Notes: generated by a model not told the origin, from the letters alone. DNA of 64,000 bases from Nothophaeocryptopus gaeumannii (GCA_031771865.1 JASISA010000026.1:124001-188000); one strand, 5' to 3'. Shown: positions 31,735 through 42,521, counted from the first letter of the stretch. Numbers and translations are program-made.

Positions 31735-32979
31735 ATGGCGCAGCCTAAATCAATAACCGCCGTCATCGAGGAAGAGAAGCCCTTCTTCGTAATGGAGTTA
31801 CTTACCAATCTTTCAATACCCAACTTGAGGAACAATGTCCATTCTCTTTTCAGTCCTACCATGATGCAGGGCATCCACTACACCGAATCTATATTCGCTT
31901 TCAGACTCGCATCTCACTTTCTACAACACATTTCGCCACTGCTGTACACGATTCTATGCACACGGCCGACGCAATCTCCGCTGAGTGAAGGTGAGGAACA
32001 GTACTATTTCTCTGAACCTCCGAAATCACTAACCCAAAATGCCCTAGTTGAGCTGGATGAGAAGCTGGCTGAGGTCGTCAGCGGCATCGAGTTTGAGTAT
32101 ACGACGAAAAGCGACCCAGACGATGATGCTGATGCTTTCACGACTGTTGACAAGAACCGACGCCTGCCTACGCTCCCTGGTTTCTGCTCTACCATCTCTG
32201 TGGATGAGGCTTTCTTTGAGCACATCAGAGTCGCCCTCAACGGCAAGGATATTGTCAACTACACGTGGTTATCTTTCCACCTCGCTGTGGCCTTGGTCCA
32301 CGAGTTCGTTCACGCATGCACTTTTGCCTCTCTGCCAACGCCTCGCGGCAACGCCTTCGTCGGCGAATCCAATTGCGCGGAGATTGGCTACGAGATGGAA
32401 ACGCGGCTGCTCGGAGGTCAGGTAGCCCCATGGTCACTGTGCTCATGTGCAAGAAACGCTTGCTCACACAATGTCGCGCTCTACTCTACTGAAGCAGGAC
32501 CTAGCGCTCTGCGACAGCAGCTTGTTGTGATCGATTGGCCCAACCAGACCAGCGTTGACTCTTATACGAAAGCCAATGAAGCTGCCGTCAGACCAGGCGC
32601 ACAATTTTCATCTGTGCTGATTGTCAGCAGGATACCGTTCTTAAACATCCATCGGCTTTTCCAAGACGAGTTCTGGGTTGGCATTGAGAGCAGAAGACGA
32701 CAGAGCTTGGAATACCTGCCGCTTCAGCTCGGAACTCATGTCGGAAGCAAGGTACCCATTGACGGGCGTTTGAAACCATGGACGGTTGACCTTTCACATC
32801 GTATGCATGCTCCAGGCTTGGACGTCAGCGAACGAGAGAACAGCCAGGTACCAGCTCGCTACCAAGGGAAGCTGATGCCAATACAACCCGATGAGCTTCC
32901 CCCTGTCGAGTCCAGTACACAAGAGATAAGGACTCCTAAGGCAAAGCTCTCTGCTTTCATGCGCAAATTGAAGCTATAG
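31735..32979 (+). CDS. Uncharacterised protein with HExxH zinc-peptidase-like motif
   Basis: Intronless 414-aa protein that I do not recognise as a named family. Residues 189-193 read HEFVH inside a hydrophobic helix (AVALVHEFVHACTFA), matching the HExxH zinc-binding helix of metallopeptidases. About 20 residues on comes GESNCAEIGYEMETRLLGG, where E211, E216 or E220 could be the third ligand, as in gluzincins. No signal peptide, so it is probably intracellular. The C-terminal 60 residues are Pro/Ser-rich and end in basic residues (SAFMRKLKL). A Cys cluster CSCARNAC follows the putative active site. Catalytic activity is an inference from the motif alone. The start is the ATG at 31735. Confidence 0.75.
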   Translation: MAQPKSITAVIEEEKPFFVMELLTNLSIPNLRNNVHSLFSPTMMQGIHYTESIFAFRLASHFLQHISPLLYTILCTRPTQSPLSEGEEQYYFSEPPKSLTQNALVELDEKLAEVVSGIEFEYTTKSDPDDDADAFTTVDKNRRLPTLPGFCSTISVDEAFFEHIRVALNGKDIVNYTWLSFHLAVALVHEFVHACTFASLPTPRGNAFVGESNCAEIGYEMETRLLGGQVAPWSLCSCARNACSHNVALYSTEAGPSALRQQLVVIDWPNQTSVDSYTKANEAAVRPGAQFSSVLIVSRIPFLNIHRLFQDEFWVGIESRRRQSLEYLPLQLGTHVGSKVPIDGRLKPWTVDLSHRMHAPGLDVSERENSQVPARYQGKLMPIQPDELPPVESSTQEIRTPKAKLSAFMRKLKL

Positions 32980-33205
32980 TATGTGAGTCAAACACTATCC
33001 CTATTTTAATGAGTATAGAACATTTTCATTCCATTTTCCTTCCCGTCAAAGTATTGCCAATGCCATCCGCTCCTTCCCAATTCATCAAAAGCTTACGTCA
33101 CATGAAGGTCTTGGCACCCGTTTCCCCCTAGGCCTTCAAGCTCCTGGCAACCGTCCTGCACTTCAGACACACAACACACTCAAATCGCATGAGAGATCCA
33201 CAAAC

Positions 33206-33709
33206 ATGGCGTCTCTAGCCGCGCAGGTCACGCTCGACGACCGCATCCACGCCCTGCCGCAAGAATTGCAGGACCTCATCCTCGAATTCACCTTCACTCG
33301 CACAGCCAAGGAAGTCACCATCGATGAGGACTATAAGCCGCCTTCCTCGCTGGCAGTAAGTGGAGCGACACGGAAGCAATTTGCCAGGTCGTACTACTTC
33401 AGCGGACCCTTCCTGGCCGAACTCAGCGAGCCACATGAGATTCTTCGATGGCTCCAGGCCCTCCCACGCGAGCACCGCCAGCTGCTTCGCGACGTCCGCA
33501 TCACGTACCTCTGGCCGAGTTCCACCGACCAACCCACCAACCAAAACATGCAGCTTCGACACAGTATGCTGGCTCATGGACTTCTTGGAGGAATTGAGAG
33601 ACAAGCTGTCGGCCAGCGCTTGATCCGCCCCGGATACATGAGAATCAACGTCTTCGATGAGCACGGATACTGGTGGAAGACTCTCCGCGAGATATCCGGC
33701 AGGAGGTAG
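33206..33709 (+). CDS. LPQEL-type short protein, family B copy 2
   Basis: 167-aa protein of the short F-box-like family B. After a 15-residue leader it reads IHALPQELQDLILEFTF, then DEDYKPPSSLAVSGATRKQF, ARSYYFSGPFLAEL, ILRWLQALPREHRQLLRDVR and a C-terminal part with WWKTLREISGRR. The LPQEL helix resembles an F-box first helix. Family function is unknown. The TAG stop (33707-33709) lies inside a potential splice donor GTAGGT at 33706. If used with an AATAG acceptor about 60 nt on, the protein would gain a different short tail, as is also possible in the next gene. The start is the ATG at 33206. The pair 33.2/34.2 kb is in tandem, 467 bp apart. Confidence 0.75.
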   Translation: MASLAAQVTLDDRIHALPQELQDLILEFTFTRTAKEVTIDEDYKPPSSLAVSGATRKQFARSYYFSGPFLAELSEPHEILRWLQALPREHRQLLRDVRITYLWPSSTDQPTNQNMQLRHSMLAHGLLGGIERQAVGQRLIRPGYMRINVFDEHGYWWKTLREISGRR

Positions 33710-34176
33710 GTCTTTCAAAGAGACTGGCCGCGGGATGAATCACTGACGGCTCGAGAAGGAAATAGGATTGCTCTCGTCTTGAGTTGGCGAGGTGTGATGA
33801 TGGATTGCCATTGAATGGCTGGGCTCTTGTGACTCTGGTGGAGAGCAGGTTTGGACGAATGGCTGACGCTTTGACGATCATTCTTTTATGGCTCCATGAC
33901 AAGAGCGTGGTCTGTGTCTCTCACAGTGACGGAGAGTCTTTGAGTATTCTAGTCGCAAACTGCAGCTGCAGCGAGCACATGCAAACGGTGAGCGCTGCAT
34001 AGCGCATGTGAAGGGCTTGGCGGACAAGCGAAAGTCATATCTCAAGACTTCTCCTTCAATCCACTTCCTTCTTCTCGAGACCATCCTCCACAGACCTTGA
34101 CATCGCAACCACCACATCACTGACAACACCAACGTCCACCCCACCGCGCGCCATCTTAAGTCAATCGTTACGGACC
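33710..34176. other. Spacer between tandem family B genes
   Basis: 467 bp holding a possible 3' exon of the upstream copy and the promoter of the downstream copy. No independent gene seen. Confidence 0.4.
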
Positions 34177-34756
34177 ATGGCGCCGACTGCGGCGCTGGAG
34201 CAACGCATTCAAGCGCTGCCGCAGGAGCTGCAGGACGACATCCTCGACTTCACGCTGCTAGTTCCGCCAGGTGTCGTTACCGTCACAGCCTACCACAAAC
34301 CTCCGCGGCAATTGTCAGTCAACCGCCGAACGCGCACACTTGTTGCGCCTCATTGCTACAGCCTATCGACATTCCAGCTTCGTGACGGTTATAGAAGTGA
34401 GCGACCAATTTCCCGGGCATGGCTCAGGAGCCTCAATGAGCAGTATCGTCAAGTGATCAGCATTCGGCTCGGTTGGAGCTGGGTGGAAGCGACTCGACGA
34501 TCGCTAGCACGGAGGGGCCAGCAGTGGCTGCTCAACTACTACACAGGGTTGATCGATGTCGCAATGTTAGATTTTGGCGCGGCTCACGTAGGACACATCA
34601 AGAAAGAGCAGATACGTCTCCAGACACCTGAGCTTGAAGAACGATGGGCCACCTTTCGGGAGATCGAGGGCCTTCTGAAGTAAGTCCTACCTGCACGGTA
34701 ACGACGAACCGAGTCGATGAGATCTGACATTGGCTTCTAGGTCTACCTATGCATGA
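34177..34756 (+). CDS. LPQEL-type short protein, family B copy 3
   Basis: Tandem paralogue of the 33.2-kb gene. It reads IQALPQELQDDILDFTLL, AYHKPPRQLSVNRRTRTL, ISRAWLRSLNEQYRQVISIR and ends LEERWATFREIEGLLK. Unspliced, it stops at TAA 34681-34683 (168 aa). That TAA sits within a consensus donor GTAAGT (34680-34685), followed by a CTGAC branch site and a TTCTAG acceptor at 34740. The 61-nt intron 34680-34740 would give a 172-aa product ending STYA at 34756. I prefer the spliced form, but both are possible and intron retention would simply shorten the tail. The start is the ATG at 34177. Function unknown. Confidence 0.72.
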
Positions 34757-35065
34757 CCGAAGCAAAGTCGCCACATACAAATGCACTGCACCGCATTCAT
34801 GATTGGATCGCGGAGATTTGAGGACGGGTACTCGACGTGCTACTTGATGGTCTTGATTGAACTCAAGAGGCGAAAGCGCAGGTGCAAACTACACATCTGA
34901 CAAGCTGGAGCAAGAGAAGATGGGTTGTCTGAGATGAACACGGCCATTCGGCATTTCGAGCAGTGGACTGAGCACGCAGTCCAGATGAGGAACCACAAGT
35001 CCTTTGCCTCTCCAGCAAACCTGCTCGTAGATATTTTGCATACCAACTTCCAAGCGCGAATGCTC
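34757..35065. other. Short intergenic stretch
   Basis: 3' flanks of a family B gene and of the NPP1-type pseudogene. The open frame that continues here on the minus strand is intron and post-stop sequence of the pseudogene. Confidence 0.4.
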
Positions 35066-35950
35066 TCAAAGCTCCGCTTCCGCCAGATTCGTTTCAAAGT
35101 TCGCCTCGATGAACGGAACACTGGCATCTGCAAAACATGACCAGTTAGCACATCCAATTCACACGTCCCTCTCGGATCACAAGAGGATATCGCGAGCTCA
35201 CCACCCCAATCCTTATCCGCCAACGCCTCCTGCGCAACACTCGGCATCGAATTCCACGACATCGACGACTGCATTCCTCCCACCGTATGCGTAAACCCCA
35301 ATCTATGATCCAGAATCGCATAAGCAGTATAATACTTAACCAACGGATGATCACCGCTCAAATCCGGATCTGTACTCGTCACACAATCCCCACGATACGA
35401 CGCAGCGACCCCCAGCAAAGTAGCGTCGGTTGATGCTTCGGAAAGCCAGACGACGATACCTCCCTAATCACGCCGATGCCCAACCCCGACGAGCGATTCG
35501 AGCCAGGAGGGCTCGTCTTTGGGGAATTACCAACCATACATGATGGCGTAGGCGTCGTTGCAAATTTCGGCGCACGCGTAGATTTGACCGGCGCTTGAAT
35601 CGCAATCTCAATCTACTGAAGGGTCGCCAGTGGGCTCCAGTCCAGCACTATCATACAAAGAAAAGCAGAGTCAGATTGATATGGTGAAACGGTCGGAGTT
35701 GGATAGGGAGGGAAGAGACGGACGAAGTATTCCCCTCGGAATCCACAGCTGGGAAGGGCACACAGCCGTCTACGACTTAGAAGAGGTATGGTTTGTATTG
35801 GAGCATGAGGGTTCCTTCAGTCGTATCGGGGACTGTCTCATCGAATCCAACGACGGCATCGTGGTCGATGTCGGCTCGTTTGAACTTGGCCTGAGGGGAG
35901 GCGAATGCGGCGATGGAAGCCAAGGCCATGATGGAGAGTCTGCCGAGCAT
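35066..35950 (-). pseudogene. NPP1/NLP-type secreted necrosis-inducing protein gene, inactivated
   Basis: Remnant of a gene of the NPP1 (necrosis and ethylene-inducing peptide 1-like) family of secreted plant-active cytolysins. The ATG at 35950 starts a short hydrophobic signal-like segment, and the next 55 residues match the family start. Breaks: an in-frame TAA at 35777-35779; at least one frame shift between 35777 and 35466; and a TAG at 35464-35466 inside the conserved heptapeptide region, which here reads GHRRD before the stop, so a metal-site His and the following Trp are both lost. The downstream part (from 35460) is readable and keeps an intact intron (35128-35201, GTGAGC donor, TGCTAACTG branch, GCAG acceptor) and a normal last exon ending at TGA 35066-35068. 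No functional product is expected. Confidence 0.85.
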
Positions 35951-36429
35951 GATAGCGACAGTGCTACTGGCTGATAATGGGCGAGATAGTGGTACTTCTT
36001 GAGGGAAGACACGATCTCAAGTACAGAGACATAAGTATTAAAGTCCATGTCTTATACTGTCTCCTTCCTCATCCTCGATATGTTTCTCCATCTCGACCGA
36101 CCACGTGTTCACGAGCGGCTATCAAGCTCAACGTGCTTGGAAACAGCCTTAGTATTGGCGGCGTTATATAGTCGTGGGTGAACGGCATTATGTCTTGCAG
36201 AAGCAGGCGATAGCTAGAATAGCCACGTGTGTCTCCCGGCAAGTGAGGTTCGGTGGAGGAGTTTGCGAGCCGGAAAACGGAATAGATTGGGCATGCTACA
36301 TTCGGCACTGGATCCGATGTATGTGTAGGGGTCGGACGACTTACTCATACTGGCAGGCAGGCTGTACAACAAAATTGAGAGTATGTTGTCTCGGGAGAGT
36401 GCAGAACATTGTGTGCAGGGTGAGGCCTC
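35951..36429. other. Intergenic region, no gene seen
   Basis: 479 bp with short frames only. Promoter of the NPP1-type pseudogene and 3' flank of the chloride channel gene. Confidence 0.4.
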
Positions 36430-39122
36430 CTATGAGATCGCATTCCTGCGATCGTCCAATTCTACACCACCAGTAGCAGGCCCACCACCATCGGGATCCA
36501 GTCCACGGCCAGTCTCTGTCTCGGCGAACCCATCTCTCTCTGGCTGCGGACTTTCGCCCATGTGACTGTACTCCCCACCACTCAACCTCAGCCTGCCGCC
36601 GATTCTACCCAGTCCAACTTTGCCGCTAGCCCAAGACAGTTTACTACCCGTCCACCTAGCTGCGATTTTGATATACTCCCACAGCTTCTCCTGCGTTTTC
36701 TGTTGATCAGAGTCGTCTCGCGGGTTCTCGTGCGCTTCGACGTGGAACTGGTACTTCAGACAGTCCTTGACTGTAACCAGGCCGGTCAAGCGGCCTCGAT
36801 GTTCGACGAGAATGACACGGGGACCAAGCTTCTTGAAAAACTCCATAACTGTTTCGAGAGGTAGACGAGGATGTACTGACAATGGTGTCGGGTCAACGAA
36901 TTTTGAGAAGTCGAGGTTCATGGCTCCGCCTGTCATAGGCATGTCATCAAAGGTGATGGCGGGCACTGCTGCCGAGGGAGTTGTTGCGGTGCGCGCGCCT
37001 TCTTGAGGTGTGAAATGGCACTTGGCGGAGGAAGAGACGGGCTGTTCTCGTTTGGCTCGGTCGATGGCGTAGCGTAGTTCAGTCCGGCCGATGTATCCAA
37101 CCAATATCCGATTCTCCATGTCCTCCACAATGGGAAAGCCCTGATACTTCGTCCCGGCGTAGATGCGCTCTACCTGGCTGAGCGTGAGGCCAGAGGCGGG
37201 AAGTACTGTAGGGTCAGCGGTCATAGTCTGGCTGACCGGTACGCCGAAGGTGTGTTCCTCCTTATTGTCGAGGAATGGGAAGCCATTGAACCATATCATG
37301 CGATCTGCAATGCCGCCCTTGCCGAAGCGTTCTGATACCGCTTTGGTGACACCTACAGTGATCATTGTCGGCAGGATGTAAGTCAAGGCACCTGTAAGCT
37401 CGAACATAATCACCACCACGGAGACGGTGAGGTGCATAATCCCAGCAAGAGCGGCGCCGGCGCCGAGAAAAGCGTATGTGCCCGGTGTAATACAAGGGAC
37501 ATCAGGCTCGCAAGCGGAGAAGAATGCGGCGTCCGGAAATGACTCGTGGAGTGCTTGGACGACGATACCGACCATGCGTCCAAAAGATGCCCCGATGGCC
37601 ATTGAGGGGACGAAGATGCCGGCCGGAACTTTGCAGCCGTAAGATATGATGACCAGGAAGATCCGAAGGATCGTAGCGACAGCCAAAGTAAAGACCATGC
37701 GCCAGCGGTTCTGTACACTGCAGAAATGGTTAGTATGCTTCTCCAAGCAGTGATCGACAATACCCACTCGCACAGCTCATCATAGTCATGACCTCCCTCG
37801 CACTCTAGAAAGAGAATTTCCATGCTCTCCGTCATGTCAATTCGTAAGAACATATTCGGATAGCACACAATAGCTGTGCCCAGCGCCAGTAGCGTTGCCT
37901 CTAGTATAGCGTACTTTGTCAAGTATCGCTTCCGGAACGCCTGAGCCCTCAGATTCCATTTCATGACAAATGCGCCATAACAGCCCCCGAAAATGCCAAT
38001 CAAGATGTAAAAGGGTGTTTCAAAGAAATGCCAGCTCCGGTCGTATCGTACAGTGAACATGACGAGCTGTCCTGTTCGGAAAGGGTTCATGCCGGCGAGC
38101 ACTGCTGTCGCGACCAGAGCGCAGAAGTAAGACCGCCACATGGTCTTGAGGGGGAAGTAATTCGACATCTCTTCCAGACTGAAGAGGACTCCACCGATTG
38201 GAGAACCGAATGCGACTGCCACACCAGCAGCGGCGCACGCGGACAGAATCTCGCGAGTCTTTGCTGCGTTGCGCCTGTACTTCTGGAACATCCGGCTGAT
38301 CACATTGCCTGTGCAGACAGCATAATGCACACTCGGCCCTTCCTTTCCAACGCTCAGGCCAGAAGCGATTGCAAGCGGGAGAGCGATCGACTTGATCAAA
38401 AGTGTCCAGAAGCCCAGAAACCCCTTCATGACGAACCCTGCAATAATGCATTTGATCTCGCTGATCCCAGATCCCGCGGCATACGGCGCATAGCTCTTGA
38501 CCAGCCTCGCGCTCGTAAGAGCGAACAGCGTCGCAATGGCAATATAGACGAAGTAATTCAGCAGCCCAAATCGACTCCACCTCTGCCACTCGGGACACCC
38601 ACTCTCCGCACCCCAACAGCAAAAGTTCTCATTCAAATAGAACGCTGTCGTGCAATACCCCATCTTGATGTCCGACAACCATTCCGTCACAATATTCAAG
38701 AAAGCAGCATTAAGCCCAATCGCAGCGCCGATCAGACTAACCAAGATCCACCCCTGTCCAGCATCATACGCCTCCCACAACTTCCTCCTCCAACCTAGTC
38801 TTCCTTCTCGTTCAAAAAAGCCCGCTCTTTCCTGTCTCCGTGCCTTCCGGCGCTGCTGTTCTCGCGCGGCATCTTGCACCCAGTCGATGGTTGTGAAGTC
38901 CTCATATCGCTTGATCTCGGCGATTTCTTCGGCAAGGATCTGGTCGGCGGAGGAGACGGGTTCGGTCTGACCTGCTTCGGCGGTGGAGATGGCGGAGAGA
39001 CGACGATTTAGGAGTTGCTGTGAGCCCCGGCGGGTGTTGGAGGAGACGGAGGTGGCATAGCTATTGCTGCGCCGGACGGGGACCGGCTCGTTGATGGAGA
39101 TGCTGCTGATGCGCTGGTTCAT
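36430..39122 (-). CDS. CLC-type chloride channel/transporter with CBS domains (Gef1-like)
   Basis: Two exons (37768-39122 and 36430-37717) encode 880 aa. The 50-nt intron 37718-37767 has a TACTAAC branch and CTGCAG acceptor and joins DELC to VQNRWRMVFTL. A cytosolic N terminus of about 120 residues precedes the CLC core. Selectivity-filter motifs are GSGISEIKCIIAG, GKEGPSVH with the gating Glu typical of Cl-/H+ exchangers, and PAGIFVPSMAIGASFGR. Two C-terminal CBS domains follow (around DPTVLPASGLTLSQVERI and FVDPTPLSVHPRLPLETV), then a Gly-rich tail. It resembles the Gef1/CLC-3-5 group of endosomal exchangers that acidify Golgi and vacuolar compartments and support metal loading. The start is the ATG at 39122. 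Confidence 0.94.
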
Positions 39123-39430
39123 TGCATCGTGTCTGAAGTACTGTGTGGTTTTGTCCAGTGAGCGACGGAGTTGTTAATTGTCATAAAGTATGTTCGTTGT
39201 TAAAGAGGCTCATTGATGCCAGAGAGCATGTGAAAGAGAATCGGACAAACCTCGGGCTGTTCGGAAGTGGAAGGCGCGTCTGTCCCGCTCACTTCACGCG
39301 CAGCCTCAGAACATTGGAAGCTCGTCAACAACATCGACTGCATACGATCAAGACCAAGGAAACCTATTCAAAACCGGCTATACCACTGAGTCACCACACA
39401 CAACCACTTTCGCTTTGTCTGGTCTCCACA
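39123..39430. promoter_or_regulatory. Divergent promoter, CLC and histone-fold gene
   Basis: 308 bp separate two divergent start codons. It must contain both 5' UTRs and promoters. A CACCACACACAACC run near 39392 is the only low-complexity feature. Confidence 0.4.
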
Positions 39431-40002
39431 ATGCCCTATAACAACACCCCAATAACCCCCTCCAAAGAAGTCACCGGAACAGTTTCCCTCCCGCGTATGT
39501 CCACCACCCACTCTATCACGACCGTATAAGAGCCCCATATACTGATACTTCCCAAGTCGCCCGCGTCAAGAAAATCATCTCCACCGACCCGGACATAGCC
39601 TCCTGCTCCAACAACGCCTCCTTCGTAATTACCCTCGCAACCGAACTCTTCCTCCAGCACCTCGTCGAACAGTCCTACCACCAAGTCCGCGCCGAATCCG
39701 CGCAGAAGCCTCGTCGGAATATCCAATACCGCGATGTCGCAAACGCAGTAGCCCGCGTTGAGAATTTGGAGTTTTTGTCAGATGTTGTGCCGAGGACAAC
39801 GACGATGAAACAGCACAAACAGAAGATGGCGAAGGAGGGTGGGGCGGAGAAGGGGCAGTCGAAGTTGGAAGGCTTCGGAGGTGGGAAGGGAAGCGGGAGG
39901 AAGGGGGTTAGTGCGGCGGAGGCTATGGACGTTGATGATAGTGCTGCTGGCGCGTCGAGTGAAGGGGTTGGAGAGAGTGATGATGAGGAGATGGAGGGTT
40001 GA
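39431..40002 (+). CDS. CHRAC1/POLE4-type histone-fold protein (Dpb3/Dls1-like)
   Basis: 169-aa nuclear protein made from exon 1 (39431-39494) and exon 2 (39557-40002). The intron 39495-39556 has a GTATGT donor and CCCAAG acceptor and restores SLPLARVKKIISTDPDIA. The histone fold continues with NNASFVITLATELFLQHLVE and IQYRDVANAVARVENLEFLS, then DVVPRT. This matches the small CBF/NF-Y-type subunits that pair with a Dpb4-like partner in DNA polymerase epsilon and in CHRAC/ISWI remodelers. The C terminus is Lys/Gly-rich and then acidic (VGESDDEEMEG). Whether it serves polymerase epsilon, the remodeler or both cannot be decided, since yeast has two related proteins (Dpb3, Dls1). Confidence 0.9.
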
Positions 40003-40418
40003 AGAGCAAAATACGGGAGATCATGACAATAGGATTTGCATGATACCCAAGGCGCAGCGGCGTTCCTCACGCGGGGGTGTTCGAATATGGGAAGAGATTA
40101 CGCGCGGCAGAGATGGAAAGCAGAGCCGTTAGCGTTGGCAAACCACCGGGAACTGCCTGCACATGAGATCCTTTCGGACATGGAAGCATTGCCCTAAGGA
40201 GAAAACGAGTATTTGGCATGAAAGCGGCCTTGAACTCTACCACGCAGAGCTTCTCCAAGTGGAGGACCCAGGAGCAACTTGCGCTGTTGCTCAGCAGGCT
40301 AATCTGAGCAATTCGATAGGATGCAAGAGAAGAGGAGTTCTGGAGTGAGAACCTCATGCGCTGAAGGCGATTCGACGTACCTGAAAGGCATACTAGTCGC
40401 TTCCGATACTGTACGGTG
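40003..40418. other. Convergent 3' region
   Basis: Spacer between the tail-to-tail histone-fold and ESF1 genes. Short frames only. Confidence 0.4.
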
Positions 40419-42521
40419 CTATCGCTTGCTTTTCTTCCCCTTGGTCTTCAGACGCGCTACCAAGTTCTTTACGTCTTCATCGTCTCCGCCAGACGCCTTT
40501 CCCTTCTTGGCCTTGGGCACATCTTCCTCCTCATCGTCCCCGACCTTTCTCTTCTTCCTGCCCTCTTCCAGTATTCTCTCCATGCCCTTCGTCTTCTTAA
40601 ACCTCGGATTCGTCGGATCAATCGCATACTCATGGCTCTCAAAAAGCGCCTTAAAGCGAGGATCTTCAGTCTCAACATTGAACTGATCCTCGACGGCCTC
40701 CTCTCTACCCTTCTTTCCCTTCTTGCCCTTCCCTTTCTTCTTGGCGGCTTTCTCGGCTTTCTCAATCTCGCGCATGTCGAAATGCTTGACTGCGTCGGCT
40801 TCATTGTCTTCGCCCATAAGGAGTTCCAGCTCAGCGCGACGGGATTCTGCTTGGGCGTCTGCGGCTTCGCGGGCTTTGCGCTTTTCGTCTTTTGCTGCCT
40901 TCTTGGCTGCCTTTTCAGCTGTGGCTGCAGCTTGAGGGTCGTTGAAGAAGGGATCGTTGAACGGATCATCTTCTTCGTCCTCGCCTGCGGATGGAGCGTC
41001 AGGAGCTGCGTCGGCTTCTGCTGCCTCGCCTACTGAGTCTTCATCCGCAGCGGCAGTGCCCTTAGCGCCGGTCTTCATGCGTTCTTTACGCTTCTGCTTG
41101 CGTTCGCGTTCTTTGCGGATGTAGCGCTCGCGGGTGCTTTCTTCGTCTTGGGGCTCGTTCTCAAATATGCCTTTGTTTTTGCCGTCTTTGCTGCTCAGGC
41201 CTGATGTGAAGGTGATTTGCATATCTCCAACAGGCTCGTCCTTGTCGCGCTTTGAAGACTTCGTCGGCTCGTCAGCCAGACCTAGAGCGGCGCGCATCTT
41301 GGCTCGCTTTGCTTCTGTCTTCTCTGCCTTTCGTTTTTCGGCCGCTGATCTGCGGGATGACACGGAGTCTGCGTCCGACTCATCACTCCCAATGTAGGCT
41401 TGTAAATCGTTTTCTTCAATTTCGGCGCGTGAAAAGGCACGTTTCTGGACCTCTTTACGCGTCGGATCATCGTCGTCCCATGTTAAGCGCACTTTTGAAT
41501 GCGTCAGAGCTTCTGTGCGGAACTCGTTGGGTCTGTAGCCGGTCGGAAGCTCGAAGCATTCGCCATGAGGCTCGTCCTCATCAAAGGAAGTTTCGTCAGG
41601 TACAAATCGCAGATCGAAGAAGTTGGAGGTCGAGAGGTATTCCCGGCCGTCCATGGTGTCGTAAAGAGTCTTGGCAGTCGCCTTGTCAGAACATTCTATC
41701 ACAGCGTAGTAGTACCGTAGGCGTTCAAGTTGATACTGGCGAAGCGCTGCTGTGTCGAATTCCTCTCCGTCGTTGGTCTGTTGGTTCAGCAGCCTCTCTT
41801 TGATCTTCTCGTCATCATCTGAGCTTTCGTCGTCGTCGTCTTCTTCTTTCTGCTTTTTCGAGCTAGCAAAGATCTCCCTCGGCGGCCCCTCCAGTTCCTC
41901 CTTTTCCATTCGTTCTCGCCCGAACTCACTAGGGTATATTGTGACACCTGTTACTCTCCCATTGCTCGGAGCGAAGCTGCTCGCCACAGCCATAATATCC
42001 GCGGCTCTGATATTGTCCCAATCCAGATTCACGCATGCTATCCGTTTTGAGACCTCGCCCATGGGTATGTCATCTGTCTGCTCTTGGCCTGCCGTCTCAT
42101 CTGCAAGATCTGCTTCCGAGTCGCTCTCCTCTTCCTCATCAGAGGTCTCCTCTTCACTCGAGCTTGACTCTGAGAACCCTTCTCGTGCCGGGTCTTTCTT
42201 CTCTACCAGCTCCTCATCTTCACTCTCTTCATCCTCATCTTCGTTCTCGTCCGAGCTGCCAACGACTTCCCTCTCCACCTTCTTCTCTTTCCTGCCCTTT
42301 GACTTCTCCTCTTTATCTAGCCTATATATCCTCTCCAAATCCTTCTTGCCCGCCTCGGGCTTGACCTTCCGTCCATAGCGATCTACGCTGGCCTTTTTGC
42401 GGAATTCCTGATCTGTGAAGAGGGATTTGAATCGTGGGTCAACCGCCGTGCGCGCTTCCTTTTTGCTGGGTAAGCGGTATCTTGGGTCCTTGGTAAGGGC
42501 ACTGAAGCGACTGTCGGACAT
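40419..42521 (-). CDS. ESF1: Pre-rRNA processing protein Esf1
   Basis: Nucleolar 18S rRNA/SSU-processome factor, 700 aa and intronless. Begins MSDSRFSALTKDPRYRLPS, then VDPRFKSLFTD, an Esf1/NUC153-type N terminus. Highly acidic Ser/Glu/Asp tracts flank an RRM-like core with RIACVNLDWDNIRAADIMAV, VTIYPSEFGRERM and YYYAVIECSDKATAKTLYD. The C-terminal EDPRFKALFESHEYAIDPTN and RFKKTKGMERILEEGRKKRK are the conserved NUC153 motif. Multiple Lys-rich stretches act as nuclear/nucleolar signals. The start is the ATG at 42521; the frame extends to a TTG upstream, which I do not use. Head-to-head with POP5, so two RNA-processing genes share one promoter region. Confidence 0.95.
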   Translation of the reverse strand: MSDSRFSALTKDPRYRLPSKKEARTAVDPRFKSLFTDQEFRKKASVDRYGRKVKPEAGKKDLERIYRLDKEEKSKGRKEKKVEREVVGSSDENEDEDEESEDEELVEKKDPAREGFSESSSSEEETSDEEEESDSEADLADETAGQEQTDDIPMGEVSKRIACVNLDWDNIRAADIMAVASSFAPSNGRVTGVTIYPSEFGRERMEKEELEGPPREIFASSKKQKEEDDDDESSDDDEKIKERLLNQQTNDGEEFDTAALRQYQLERLRYYYAVIECSDKATAKTLYDTMDGREYLSTSNFFDLRFVPDETSFDEDEPHGECFELPTGYRPNEFRTEALTHSKVRLTWDDDDPTRKEVQKRAFSRAEIEENDLQAYIGSDESDADSVSSRRSAAEKRKAEKTEAKRAKMRAALGLADEPTKSSKRDKDEPVGDMQITFTSGLSSKDGKNKGIFENEPQDEESTRERYIRKERERKQKRKERMKTGAKGTAAADEDSVGEAAEADAAPDAPSAGEDEEDDPFNDPFFNDPQAAATAEKAAKKAAKDEKRKAREAADAQAESRRAELELLMGEDNEADAVKHFDMREIEKAEKAAKKKGKGKKGKKGREEAVEDQFNVETEDPRFKALFESHEYAIDPTNPRFKKTKGMERILEEGRKKRKVGDDEEEDVPKAKKGKASGGDDEDVKNLVARLKTKGKKSKR

